Notes: a model not told the origin generated them from the letters alone. Positions 52,546 through 61,158 are shown, counted from the stretch's first letter. The stretch: 64,000 nucleotides of DNA from Chloroflexota bacterium (GCA_026708115.1 JAPOVL010000013.1:124001-188000), one strand, 5' to 3'. A program made the numbers and translations.

Positions 52546-52756
52546 TATTTCCCGGAGGATATCCGCCAAACCGTCGACTGCGACGAAGACACCGAAAACC
52601 CGCGCTCGCAAATTATTCGGCTTTGTCGAAGGGCTCGGAATCCCTAGACACAAACTAACCCATCCGGCCAACCTATGCGCCGTTGGCGGGCAAGTATAAA
52701 CAAATCATACAACAGGTCTGATAAAATGTCTACAACATGCCCTTGTAGGGGATGGT

Positions 52757-52880
52757 GAAAGTGGCTTGGCGGGTTCTTGTGAAATCATCTCTGCGCCCTC
52801 CCTGTTCTCGGTGGTTATTACGACCCTGCGCAGCGCGCGGTAAGTGCATATGCCATTGAATTTCACCGCTTCCCCATTGT
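52757..52880 (+). repeat. Second repeat family, block 1
   Basis: GTGGCTTGGCGGGTTCTTGT and TGAAATCATCTC here correspond to GTGGCTTGGCGCGATCTTGT and TGAAAACATCTC at 53215. TCTCGGTGGTTATTACGACC to TTTCACCGCTTCCCC corresponds to TCCTCGGTAGTTGTAAGAAC to TTTACCACTCCCC at 53515-53585. A separate dispersed element, split in the second place by inserted DNA. Confidence 0.5.
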
Positions 52881-52940
52881 TGAGAGTAGTGAAAATCGCC
52901 CATATCACTCTATTGGAAATTCCACTCGCGAGATTCGCTA

Positions 52941-53022
52941 GAGCCATTGGCGACAGCGAAAAACCCCCAAGAGTGCCCTGCTCACACAAAATAATAAGAC
53001 CTTCTGTTCAGCCCACGCGCAG
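52941..53022 (-). repeat. R-element copy 8
   Basis: Minus-strand reading: AAGGTCTTATTATTTTGTGT, GAGCAGGGCACTC, TTTTTCGCTGTCGCC, AATGGCTC. Inverted relative to copy 7. Confidence 0.55.
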
Positions 53023-53292
53023 CATCTTATCAAGAAAGAGGCACAGAGCGGCTGTGGTGGAAACGTTTTGACATCCAGAAAATTCATCATTCCGAACCGC
53101 CATACTCATTCCTGCTGCCAAATCTCGATTGGACTTGACAGATGGACATAGATGGTCCTGTAATTGGTTCGATCATCTTGCTATCATGAGGAGCGATGAA
53201 AACTGCGGATGTAGTGGCTTGGCGCGATCTTGTGAAAACATCTCAGTAGTTGCAAGTAAGTAATGAGAATCAAAAACCGAGACGAACTGTGG

Positions 53293-53313
53293 GGGCGTTT
53301 CGCCGAAACGCCC
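53293..53313. repeat. GGGCG palindrome, copy 4
   Basis: GGGCGTTTCGCCGAAACGCCC, a 21-base dyad with 8-bp arms. Adjacent to copy 5 of the same palindrome family. Confidence 0.55.
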
Positions 53314-53334
53314 GCAAAACCTAGCCGGAGCGGT

Positions 53335-53358
53335 GGGCGAGCCTAGGCTCGCCCCTAC
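53335..53358 (-). repeat. GGGCGAGCC palindrome, copy 5
   Basis: GGGCGAGCCTAGGCTCGCCC, a perfect 20-base dyad, followed by CTAC; minus reading GTAGGGGCGAGCC fits the family. Confidence 0.65.
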
Positions 53359-53408
53359 AATGACTTTGCGATCTGTTGCATGACTCACCTGGACTTGCTT
53401 CTGTGCCC

Positions 53409-53510
53409 AGTTTATGTAAATCGCGGCACTCATGCGACGATCAGACTTACTATTTTGCGTGAGCGCCACATTCCTGGAATCTTTTCGACGGTTGCGTGCC
53501 GAGCGGCTCT
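53409..53510 (+). repeat. R-element copy 9 (best preserved)
   Basis: AGTTTATGTAAATCGCGGCA, CTCATGCGACGATCAGACTT, ATTTTGCGTGAGCGCCACAT, TCCTGGAATCTTTTCGACGG, TTGCGTGCCGAGCGGCTCT: all five segments in order. It serves as reference for the other copies. Confidence 0.75.
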
Positions 53511-53621
53511 CTGTCCTCGGTAGTTGTAAGAACCTGGGCACGCGCGGCAAGCGCGCAAGTTTTTTTGAAATTTACCACTCCCCCTATCACCCAGCGCAAG
53601 ATCTGGAACGGAGCCAACCCA

Positions 53622-55112
53622 TTGTTTGAACTAGCCAGCAACCTCAGTCTCGAGCGCGAGAGCGAAGAGCCGATTTATCGACAACTCATTCGACAGATTC
53701 GGGCGCATATCGACAGGGGACTTTTGCCAGCGGGGGCGCGTCTGCCCGCTAGTCGAGATCTCGCCCGCCAACTCGGCATCAGCCGCATCAGCGTGGTCAA
53801 TGCCTATACCGATCTGCGCGGGTCCGGTCTGCTCAGCGCGCATGCTGGGCGCGGCACCTTTGTCGCTAGAGAACGTGAAACATCCCAGCATGTCGATACC
53901 GCGCCGCCTCCGCGCCAGACGACCTCCCGCCGCGCTTCGTCCGTCCGCGAGATGATGCGTCTCGCCCGCAAGCCCGGCGTTATCAACTTCGGCCATGGCG
54001 CGCCGCCCAAGGAATTTTTCCCCATACGCCACATGCAAGAGGCCATCAACCACGTTATCGAGCGCGATGGCGCCGACGCCCTCTCGTATGAAGTGCCGGA
54101 AGGCTACCTGCCACTGCGGGTCGCCGTGCGCGACTACGTGCGCGCCATCGGCATTGAGTGCCGCCACGATGATGTATTAATAACGGGCGGCGCCCAGCAA
54201 GCCATTGACCTCGTCCTGCAATCGCTGATGAGCGACGGCGAAACGCTCGTCACCGCCAGCCCCACCTATCTCGGCATTATGGATATTGCCGGGGCCCGCC
54301 GTGTACACATCCAAGGCATCCCCATCGACGAAGAGGGCATCCGCATCGACGTATTGAGTCAAGTGCTGGAAAGCCATCGCCCGCGTCTGATTTATGTCAT
54401 GCCCAGCTTCCAGAATCCCACCGGGCACCTGATGCCTATGTACCGCCGTCGCCAGTTGATTCGCCTTGCCGAACAACACGGCATTCCCATCCTGGAAGAC
54501 GAAGTCTATCGCGAATTCCGCTTTGACGGCGAAGCCCTGCCGCCATTGAAAGCCCTGGACGAAAGCGGGGTTGTCATCCATGCCAACGCCTTCACCAAAA
54601 TGTTGCTGCCGGGCATGCGCATCGGTTATTTGATCGCCGCCGGACCTTACTACGAACGACTCGTGCGCGTCAAACAAGCGGCCGATATCTCCACCTCGGG
54701 CTTGAACCAGCGCACCATTCACCTGCTGTTAGATCGCGGCGTCCTCGCCAAACAATTAGAACATAACCGCCTGGAGTTGCGCCGCCGCCGCGATGTGGCG
54801 CTGGCCGCCGCCGAACGGCACTTGCCGCCCGGCAGCGCCTGGTATTCGCCGCAAGGGGGCTTGTACCTGTGGGTAGAACTGCCCGCCGATGGTCCCAGCG
54901 CAGCCGAAACCTTCATCAGCGCCATCCAGCATGATGTCGCCTTCGCCATCGGCAGCATGTTTTACACCGGCGACGGCGGCTCGCACGCCATGCGCTTGAA
55001 TTACGGCATTCACAAGCCGCATGTGATCACCGAGGGCTTCCGCAGGATCGGCGCGGCTTGGGCTGAATTGGTCTCCGAATACGGCGGCGTCGAGCGTTCT
55101 GCGGTCATGTAA
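53622..55112 (+). CDS. MocR-type transcription regulator / PLP aminotransferase
   Basis: 496 aa from TTG 53622, which has a GGAG eight bases upstream; the frame opens at 53496, but the front part is repeat DNA. GntR-type winged helix at the N-terminus (about 16-85: PIYRQLIRQIRAHIDRGLLP, GARLPASRDLARQLGISRIS, VVNAYTDLRGSGLLSAHAGR). Fold type I aminotransferase domain follows (about 110-496): VLITGGAQQAIDLV, PSFQNPTGHLM, the PLP Lys in HANAFTKMLLPGMRIGY. MocR regulators use PLP to sense an amine or vitamin B6 vitamer; some family members are aminotransferases such as 2-aminoadipate transaminase. Target genes are not evident nearby. Confidence 0.9.
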   Translation: MFELASNLSLERESEEPIYRQLIRQIRAHIDRGLLPAGARLPASRDLARQLGISRISVVNAYTDLRGSGLLSAHAGRGTFVARERETSQHVDTAPPPRQTTSRRASSVREMMRLARKPGVINFGHGAPPKEFFPIRHMQEAINHVIERDGADALSYEVPEGYLPLRVAVRDYVRAIGIECRHDDVLITGGAQQAIDLVLQSLMSDGETLVTASPTYLGIMDIAGARRVHIQGIPIDEEGIRIDVLSQVLESHRPRLIYVMPSFQNPTGHLMPMYRRRQLIRLAEQHGIPILEDEVYREFRFDGEALPPLKALDESGVVIHANAFTKMLLPGMRIGYLIAAGPYYERLVRVKQAADISTSGLNQRTIHLLLDRGVLAKQLEHNRLELRRRRDVALAAAERHLPPGSAWYSPQGGLYLWVELPADGPSAAETFISAIQHDVAFAIGSMFYTGDGGSHAMRLNYGIHKPHVITEGFRRIGAAWAELVSEYGGVERSAVM

Positions 55113-55133
55113 TGCGTCATGTTTACAAGAGGG

Positions 55134-55158
55134 TAGGGGCGACCCGCCGGGTCGCCCG
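55134..55158 (+). repeat. GGGGCGACC-type palindrome, copy 6
   Basis: GTAGGGGCGACCCGCCGGGTCGCCC has 9-bp arms. Located 22 bases after the MocR stop, a likely 3' hairpin for it. Confidence 0.65.
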
Positions 55159-55382
55159 AAAGACACAGCAACAGATACAGATTATGTGGCGATATCGAGC
55201 CTCATGACCCTCGTCAGTTGATGTTAGGGGCTAGGGGCTGCTCAGTGCCGGGATACCAATCCTGAGCTTAACGCCAGGCCGGGGATGGGATGAGATTGCT
55301 ACGCGCTCTCTGTATCGCATTTATGTAATAGTATTTATCTCTGCCTTGTTAGAACAACTCTTGGTTTTCTGAGTCTGAGCGC

Positions 55383-55410
55383 TTGACAAACGCAACGATC
55401 GATATATACT
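55383..55410 (+). promoter_or_regulatory. Promoter of small coiled-coil gene pair
   Basis: TTGACA (perfect -35), 16-base spacer, TATACT. About 36 bases ahead of the ATG at 55447. Confidence 0.7.
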
Positions 55411-55446
55411 AGACTAATATCAGACAACATTGAAGCGAGACGAGAC

Positions 55447-55659
55447 ATGGCGACCACCGATATTCGTTTCAAACGCATGGACAAGGAATACCTCAGCTTG
55501 CGCCAAACACAGGGCGAAGTCTTTGACAAGGTCGATACCTTTGAAGCCGCGCTTTTAGGTTTGACGGAAATGGTGGCGGAAAACCGCGAGATGCTGCAAG
55601 CGATCATCAAGCACCTCGACGTTCCCTACAAACCGCCCGCGGGCTTCGTCAAAGAATGA
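55447..55659 (+). CDS. Small coiled-coil protein A with HLDVPYKPP tail
   Basis: 70 aa, helical through most of its length with heptad-like hydrophobics (LRQTQGEVFDKVDTFEAALLGLTEMVAENREMLQAIIKHL). It ends with HLDVPYKPPAGFVKE. The next gene encodes a protein with the same end motif, HLGVPYEKPP, so the pair arose by duplication. It overlaps that gene by four bases (ATGA). Its strong promoter implies real expression. Such tiny helical proteins appear in Chloroflexota with no known role; a homo- or heterodimeric coil is likely. Confidence 0.65.
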   Translation: MATTDIRFKRMDKEYLSLRQTQGEVFDKVDTFEAALLGLTEMVAENREMLQAIIKHLDVPYKPPAGFVKE

Positions 55660-55838
55660 GTTCCCAAACGCCTGGATCACGTGACAGCCTGCTTGAAGCG
55701 GCAGACACCTGCCAGGCCACGCTCGATGATACGTCGCGACTTCTCGCGGAAACACAATTGATTTTGCTGGAAATCAGTCACAAACTCGATGCCCTCATGC
55801 AGCACCTGGGCGTGCCTTATGAAAAGCCGCCGTCTTGA
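55656..55838 (+). CDS. Small coiled-coil protein B with HLGVPYEKPP tail
   Basis: 60 aa, translationally coupled with protein A through a 4-base overlap. Central heptads LLEAADTCQATLDDTSRLLAE, then LLEISHKLDALMQHLGVPY and the closing KPPS. It shares the C-terminal HL-x-VPY-x-x-P with A but little else. No family recognised; a partner role for A is probable from the coupling. Confidence 0.6.
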   Translation: MSSQTPGSRDSLLEAADTCQATLDDTSRLLAETQLILLEISHKLDALMQHLGVPYEKPPS

Positions 55839-56116
55839 TTGACCCCAGAGGAACAATAATCAGCTATCGCGGCACTGGACGATCGCGATTTCTTCTGGTT
55901 TTGCGTTTGCGCGCAAGTCGACGAGTCGCGCAAACAAATTGGAGTGGTAATACACGAATTGTTTATCGGATGTAGGCATAGCTGATTCTGACATCAAGGA
56001 AAATGTTGCCGTGAAACGGCACGGTTACGGGATATGGGCGCAGATGGTACGATGGCGGTTGCGCGGGGACGGCTGTGGTTAGTAGATGGTCGCAGGTTCT
56101 TTAAAACGCGAATGTC

Positions 56117-58135
56117 TTACTTACTGGTCTGTGCTTTTCTTCTTTCTTCTTTCCACTTTATCAAAACGTCATGTTCTGCTTTGTTGATTATTCCAATTAA
56201 CTCCGATGTTTCCTCCTCGACGTCTAGGTATTCTTGGTAGGTATTGAGAGTATCTGCCAGCAACTCATCGTATGTCATAACTCGAGAACTCTCGAGTCTA
56301 AAGTGATTCTCCATTTCCTCCGCATCCCAAGAGGTTGGACGTGATCCTATTATGCAGACCACTTCTATGACCATGTTCCTGTGAGCTTCGCCATGATAAA
56401 TCTCAAGACACTTGCGCAATGTTGTTCTGTACTTCGAAACCTGCTTGAGAAGGACAAACGGTTGTATGCGGGCGTCAAATTTCTTGAGTTCAATCAGTAC
56501 ATGCTTTCCCGCTACTGTTTGGTAACGAATGTCGACACGAGCAAGTTTTTGCGCTTTGGAGAGCTTCGGTTCGGCTTTCTTAAACTGCGTCGTGATTCTC
56601 TTTTCCATGTGCTTATTGGTTGTAGCTCGCTCCCACGAAGGATTAAGCAACCAAAGAGAGTTAAAGATAAGCTCCTGTATCGTTCGCTCGACCTGGTTGC
56701 TTTCCATAATCTCTTTGAACTTCTTCACTATTACTACCCTGCCTTTGGTAATCCTATAGTACGGGACTCTCTCCAACTCGGTTAGGTCAGCAAAAACACT
56801 TACAAAGCGTTCAAAGTCTTCTTTTGTTTTTAACGTCTTAAGAAGTTCGAGTTGGGAAGTTGCACGCAGTCTTTCAAATAGGTACATAGTCCCCCGGAAC
56901 AAATCGACTTTCTCGCTTTCATTTAGGTCGTCAAGGGATTCAATCTTTCCTAAGAGCATTTCAGCGCTTGTCTGTTGGTCGCCTTCAAAGCGACTTAACC
57001 AATGACGAATGTTAGGGTAGTCACTCAGAACTTTCTTTGTACTATGAGTGATCCGCAGTCTTTGCCAATTTGTTGCTATGTTCCTTACTACGCCATTCTT
57101 TAGAAAATCTCGTAGGTCAGTATACCTTTCATCATCTTCTTTAAGACTCTGCCTGGCACTGGTTATAATGTCTTCGCTTTCGTTATCATCAAGGTAGTCA
57201 GCATCTATTTCTCCGATTACATACTTTGTCCAAACGCCACCCTCCTTCATGTCAGCCAACACGTCTTCGTGTACAAGCTTTCCGTTTGCAAACAATACAA
57301 TTCCATTCGTCTCTTCGCTTATTTGTTGCTGATTATGAACTGTGCCGATCCATCCGGAAATGGTTCGCATGTCATCTTCGCCGAAGTGGCCTGACTCCTT
57401 AGTCTTGCACTTCGCGGCCGTAAACATCGCCGATATTACAGAAATGTCTCTATTGAAATACCACAGATATTCAACGAATTTATGATAGTCGCGATCCCTT
57501 GCAGATATTGGTTTGTCATTGATGTATACATTAAAGTGGTCTGTGCCTATTATGGAAAATCGCCTTGCTAAGCGGCGACGAAGGTTCTCCCCCGTAGTGT
57601 ATGTACGGGCTCTTACTTCGGTTAGAATCAGCTTGGTTCCTTTAGTGATCTCTACTTCCGCTGGCGGTATCTCATCTGGGATGTAAGTGTCTGTTTTTTC
57701 GCCTCTGATGGCTTCAATTATCTTGTCATTATCGAGCCGCAATGCGTTGCGCTGTCCACATCTGACTGTGTGGACTTCAATCCGGTCTGCGATGGCAAAT
57801 ACTGACAGTTTCCCTATACCCTTTCTACCCATCGGTTGTCGTCTAAACCTCTGTGTCATACTAAAATCGGGCTGTTCACGCTTCTTGTATCCGATTTTTA
57901 GATACTTTTCATTTATATCTTGATCCGTCATCCCGTGTCCATCATCGGTTATCTCAATTCGTCCACGTTTCGGATCTATGTTGATCCAGATGTTTTCAGC
58001 GTCGGCGTCCCAAGCATTTGCAACGACTTCTGAAAGTACTGCAGGTATATTGCTGTATAGACCCTTTCCCAAGTGTTCGTAAACACTCAGGCTCACGGTC
58101 ATTGAGTATTTGGGAGGGTTCTCAGGTTCGTTCAT
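56117..58135 (-). CDS. MORC-like GHKL ATPase with nuclease-like C-terminus (restriction-type)
   Basis: 672 aa. N-terminal GHKL ATPase: the N box EVVANAWDADAENIWINI (36-53), Mg site ITDDGHGM (62-69), and the lid G-R-K-G-I-G-K-L-S (about 104-112). The middle (about 200-500) is a helical region as in MORC/MutL-like restriction proteins. The C-terminal 140 residues contain ARVDIRYQTVAGKHVLIELKKF, fitting a PD-(D/E)xK nuclease core (D535, E549-x-K551). It overlaps the cytosine methyltransferase gene upstream by 14 bases. Established work on MutL homologues in restriction-modification describes this partnership. It is visibly A+T-rich, as if acquired. The nuclease assignment is inference. Confidence 0.78.
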   Translation of the reverse strand: MNEPENPPKYSMTVSLSVYEHLGKGLYSNIPAVLSEVVANAWDADAENIWINIDPKRGRIEITDDGHGMTDQDINEKYLKIGYKKREQPDFSMTQRFRRQPMGRKGIGKLSVFAIADRIEVHTVRCGQRNALRLDNDKIIEAIRGEKTDTYIPDEIPPAEVEITKGTKLILTEVRARTYTTGENLRRRLARRFSIIGTDHFNVYINDKPISARDRDYHKFVEYLWYFNRDISVISAMFTAAKCKTKESGHFGEDDMRTISGWIGTVHNQQQISEETNGIVLFANGKLVHEDVLADMKEGGVWTKYVIGEIDADYLDDNESEDIITSARQSLKEDDERYTDLRDFLKNGVVRNIATNWQRLRITHSTKKVLSDYPNIRHWLSRFEGDQQTSAEMLLGKIESLDDLNESEKVDLFRGTMYLFERLRATSQLELLKTLKTKEDFERFVSVFADLTELERVPYYRITKGRVVIVKKFKEIMESNQVERTIQELIFNSLWLLNPSWERATTNKHMEKRITTQFKKAEPKLSKAQKLARVDIRYQTVAGKHVLIELKKFDARIQPFVLLKQVSKYRTTLRKCLEIYHGEAHRNMVIEVVCIIGSRPTSWDAEEMENHFRLESSRVMTYDELLADTLNTYQEYLDVEEETSELIGIINKAEHDVLIKWKEERRKAQTSK

Positions 58136-59165
58136 GCTGATTAAGGTGCCTTTCTATGGTGACAGCAATATGAGACGCCAAGAGAACCGGAACAGCATTA
58201 CCGATCATTTTCCCTATGCGTTCAAAAGAGTAGTCTTGTTCGTTGCCATCTACAAACTTGTAGTAATCTGGGAACGACTGAAGTAAAGCCATCTCACGAA
58301 GAGAAAGTGCTCTGTGTTGGACGGGATGTCCGAATCTACCTGTGCCAAAGCTAAATGCCTGGGTGGTTATAGTCGGTGCAGGTGCATCCCCTCTCATACG
58401 TCCGTACACGCTAGAATAGGTCTTGCCAGAGGACTTTCTGTGACATGCTGCCCTTAATTTGTCGTCCCAATCTGCCCAATTCCCGCCCGGTACAGACTGT
58501 AGCATACGTTCCATGTTGAGAGGGGAGAGGCCGCGTGTTCTGTGAAGCGGGTCGCTGTCGCAAACTTCGCCGGCCGCAATGGGCGGCAATTTGCCTATTG
58601 CGGCTTGCACGTCGACGTAGTCTTTGGGTTCATGCGTTGCGGGCAGTAATTCAATATCTCCGAGGAGTGAACCCAAGACGACAAGTCGTCTGCGCTTCTG
58701 CGGTACACCGTAATCTGGTCCAAACACTATGTCATCCCATATCTTGTAATGCGGTTCAAGCATGGATATGAAGGATTGGTAGATTGAGCGGTTCTTGTAG
58801 GTAACGAGCGACGGCACGTTCTCCATTGAGAATATTTGGGGACGGATGGCCAGAATAAGTTCAGCAAACTTCTCAACCAGTTGCCATTTGTCGCGATATG
58901 AACGCTTGTACGTATACTTTGAAAACGGCTGGCAGGGTGCGCAGCCAACAAGTATTTTCACTTGATCTGGGGGAAAGAGCGCGTCAATTTCCTTAGCTGA
59001 CATCTCTTCAATGGCTGCGTGGATGAACTTAGTTGCGTTGTTGTACTCGTAAGGAAATTTACAGTGATTGTCGTTGTCGATGCCAGCGACAACGTTGAAG
59101 CCCCGTAAAACGAAACCATGTGTAAGCCCACCCGCGCCACAGAAAACGTCAACTACGGAAGCCAC
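58122..59165 (-). CDS. DNA (cytosine-5-)-methyltransferase
   Basis: 347 aa. GTG start at 59165 with AAGGA ahead. Motif I VDVFCGAGGLTHGF (5-18), motif IV GCAPCQPFSKY with the catalytic Cys (C78), motif VI SMENVPSL (113-120), motif VIII QKRRRLVVLGS (about 155-165), and the closing motifs ALSLREMALLQSFPD and IGKMIGNAVPVLLA (IX/X). The target-recognition domain (about 190-270) has no known specificity. It methylates C5 of cytosine in DNA. It is first in a two-gene minus-strand operon with the MORC-like ATPase, with a 14-base overlap. No very short patch repair gene is present. Confidence 0.93.
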   Translation of the reverse strand: MASVVDVFCGAGGLTHGFVLRGFNVVAGIDNDNHCKFPYEYNNATKFIHAAIEEMSAKEIDALFPPDQVKILVGCAPCQPFSKYTYKRSYRDKWQLVEKFAELILAIRPQIFSMENVPSLVTYKNRSIYQSFISMLEPHYKIWDDIVFGPDYGVPQKRRRLVVLGSLLGDIELLPATHEPKDYVDVQAAIGKLPPIAAGEVCDSDPLHRTRGLSPLNMERMLQSVPGGNWADWDDKLRAACHRKSSGKTYSSVYGRMRGDAPAPTITTQAFSFGTGRFGHPVQHRALSLREMALLQSFPDYYKFVDGNEQDYSFERIGKMIGNAVPVLLASHIAVTIERHLNQHERT

Positions 59166-59391
59166 GAATCATCCTTGCTCAAAAAGTGAACGCTGATATA
59201 AAAAGGAACTTGTTGAGTGACTGACCCAAACACATGCAGAGCATTTTACACGCTTTGTTAGCTTTTTGCACGGATGTCCATTCTTCCTCTGTAGCGAATC
59301 CTACCGCCACACCCATATCGCCAGCAACCGTACTGCTAGACCCCCATGCCTCGGATTCTTTGCTGCTGACCAATTCCCACCAATCTCACAC

Positions 59392-59420
59392 TTCCATATT
59401 CAGAACTTATGTGCTATAAT
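59392..59420 (+). promoter_or_regulatory. Promoter of HTH/terminase-like gene
   Basis: TTCCAT, 17-base spacer, TATAAT with TG one base upstream (TGTGCTATAAT). Transcription starts near 59427; GTAAGGAG sits before the ATG. Confidence 0.65.
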
Positions 59421-59456
59421 TGGCTATCTTGTCCACCATTCCTGTAAGGAGCAAAC

Positions 59457-60248
59457 ATGCCTAAAAAACACCCGCCCCATCTCAAAGCACAAGCCCTCGA
59501 ACTTCTCGCCGTCTACGATAAAGTCTCCACTGTCCAGCGCCTCACCGAGATCCCGGCTAGCACCCTACACCGTTGGCGTCGCCAAGAATCCTCAACAATT
59601 GCCGATCTTTCGGCAAAAAAAGTTTTTCCGATTGCCACAAAAAACCCGAAATCGTCTCATTTGTCCCAAAACCTTGCCAAAACGTCCACATTTTCTGACG
59701 AAGCGACGCAAATGGACACAAATTCGACTCAGAACGCGCTCAACGCAACGGATCATGTTTCATATGAGAATTCCCCTGTCAAATCGGCAACTGAAGCTGA
59801 TGCCGCCCAGCTTGGTCAGCCTGCCGATTCCGATGACTCTGACGCTGCTTCTGACAAATACTATTGGGAAACCGAAAAAACGCCCGCTGGCGTGCCTGGC
59901 AAGACCTACCCCTATCCGCTTGAAGAAGACCACGATCCCTACAGCCGCCTTGAGGAGTTCCGCGAAATGCGCGACATGCTCTTGGATCATGCCCGCGAAC
60001 TGACCGTCAACCTCAAACCGACGGACTCTGATATCAACCTGCGCAGCCTTGCCTTGGCCCGTATCCTCGATCGCGTGCAGCAGCTCGATGATCTGATCCA
60101 GGACTTCAATCCCGAACGGGTCATGCGCTTTGAATATGTATACGACGGCAAGGTGCAGACTATCGCGCCTTGGGCGGGCACCATCGAGGACGAGGACGAA
60201 TTTCGGGAGGAAATGAAACAGAAAATTGTAGAGGAGGGCGTCATTTGA
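59457..60248 (+). CDS. HTH-domain protein resembling phage terminase small subunits
   Basis: 263 aa. N-terminal helix-turn-helix (HLKAQALELLAVYDKVSTVQ, then RLTEIPASTLHRWRRQ). A Ser/Thr/Ala-rich disordered region follows (about 45-130). The C-terminal part is acidic and helical (RLEEFREMRDMLLDHARELTV, ARILDRVQQLDDLIQDF, ending DEDEFREEMKQKIVEEGVI). This order is seen in some phage terminase small subunits and in DNA-binding transposition helpers. No terminase large subunit, portal or integrase is near, so it is a lone gene or a phage remnant. It meets the FkbM gene tail to tail with an 8-base overlap. It has a good promoter, so probably expressed. Confidence 0.5.
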   Translation: MPKKHPPHLKAQALELLAVYDKVSTVQRLTEIPASTLHRWRRQESSTIADLSAKKVFPIATKNPKSSHLSQNLAKTSTFSDEATQMDTNSTQNALNATDHVSYENSPVKSATEADAAQLGQPADSDDSDAASDKYYWETEKTPAGVPGKTYPYPLEEDHDPYSRLEEFREMRDMLLDHARELTVNLKPTDSDINLRSLALARILDRVQQLDDLIQDFNPERVMRFEYVYDGKVQTIAPWAGTIEDEDEFREEMKQKIVEEGVI

Positions 60249-61158
60249 ACAACAAATTCACCACGCTCATGTCGCCCAGCATGCGCGCCGTCTCCCGCGC
60301 CACCAGGCGCGCATCGCCCCAGTCCCGCAGCGCGCCGTCCGCCTCTATCGCCTCGACCTGGCGGAAGCCCATGCCCAGCGCCTCGGCCAGCGCCGCCTCC
60401 GGCTCGTGCCCGAAGGCCTTCAGCGCGCTGGGATTGTATTCCATCACCAAGGCCATCCCGGGCGATGCGACGATGGTATCCCGCATGCCGCGCAGCGCGC
60501 CCAGTTCGGCGCCCTCGATATCCATCTTGACCATATCCACCCGTCCAATGCCCAGTTCCGCCAGGCAGGCGTCGATGGTGGCGGTCTCGACTTGGAAGCG
60601 CTGCATCTCGAAGGCTTCTCCCCCGCGCGGCGCGATATCCCACGCGTCCATCCGCGCGCGCTGCAAATCCGCCAGGGATTCGTCGTAATGCAGCGATCCG
60701 CTGGCGGACATCATCAGATAGTCGTAAAGCTCGGCGCTGCCTGCCGCTTCCGCAACCGCCACTTGCAGCGGGGTCGCATTGGCCAGCGCGCGCGTATTAT
60801 GGCGTAGCACCTGGTGCGTCTGTGGATGCGGCTCGAAGGCGATGACGCGCCCGCGCGCCCCGGTCAGCCGCGAAAGCAAGCGCGTGTAATAACCGACATG
60901 CGCGCCGACGTCCAGCGCGATCATGCCGGGCTTGACCAATCGCCGCAGCAGTTGAGCCGTCTCGACCTCGTGTTGGCCCGTGAGCAGTTCCAGCCGGAAC
61001 CAGAAAGGATCTTCGGGAATGGTTTTGAAGTTGTAGCGGCGTTCCAGCGCGGGCATGAGCACGCGATCCATCAGTCGGTGCATGGCGATATGCGCGGGAC
61101 GAACCCGTTTAACCGTCTTGCGGTACAAGCTGAGGCTGGAATCGAATAGGCGCATCAT
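60241..61158 (-). CDS. FkbM-family methyltransferase
   Basis: 305 aa. Class I methyltransferase core: IALDVGAHVGYYTRLLSRL (motif I, about 94-112), VIAFEPHPQTHQVL (about 118-131), and the FkbM signature VDMVKMDIEGAELGALRGM (about 205-223). FkbM-type enzymes methylate hydroxyl groups on sugars or polyketides such as FK506. The sequence has no signal peptide. No sugar or polyketide locus surrounds it; TPR proteins lie just upstream on the same strand (52 bases apart). Confidence 0.85.
   Translation of the reverse strand: MMRLFDSSLSLYRKTVKRVRPAHIAMHRLMDRVLMPALERRYNFKTIPEDPFWFRLELLTGQHEVETAQLLRRLVKPGMIALDVGAHVGYYTRLLSRLTGARGRVIAFEPHPQTHQVLRHNTRALANATPLQVAVAEAAGSAELYDYLMMSASGSLHYDESLADLQRARMDAWDIAPRGGEAFEMQRFQVETATIDACLAELGIGRVDMVKMDIEGAELGALRGMRDTIVASPGMALVMEYNPSALKAFGHEPEAALAEALGMGFRQVEAIEADGALRDWGDARLVARETARMLGDMSVVNLLFK

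Larger units (their letters stand above)
52427..53621. other. 1.2-kb repeat-rich region without a gene
   Basis: Holds three R-elements (52450 plus, 52941 minus, 53409 plus), two palindromes (53293, 53335) and two blocks of a second repeat (52757-52880 and 53210-53250/53512-53590). Open frames here, including the upstream extension of the MocR frame from 53496, are composed of repeat DNA and are not called. Confidence 0.65.
55113..55446. other. Intergenic region with palindrome and promoter
   Basis: About 330 bases. One GGGGCGACC palindrome (55134-55158) follows the MocR stop and a TTGACA...TATACT promoter (55383-55410) precedes the small-protein pair. No gene seen. Confidence 0.5.

Noticed and set aside
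56117..60248. Complete prophage or integrative element at the restriction island
   Set aside because: No integrase, terminase large subunit, structural gene or flanking direct repeat was found; only one terminase-small-like gene is present.
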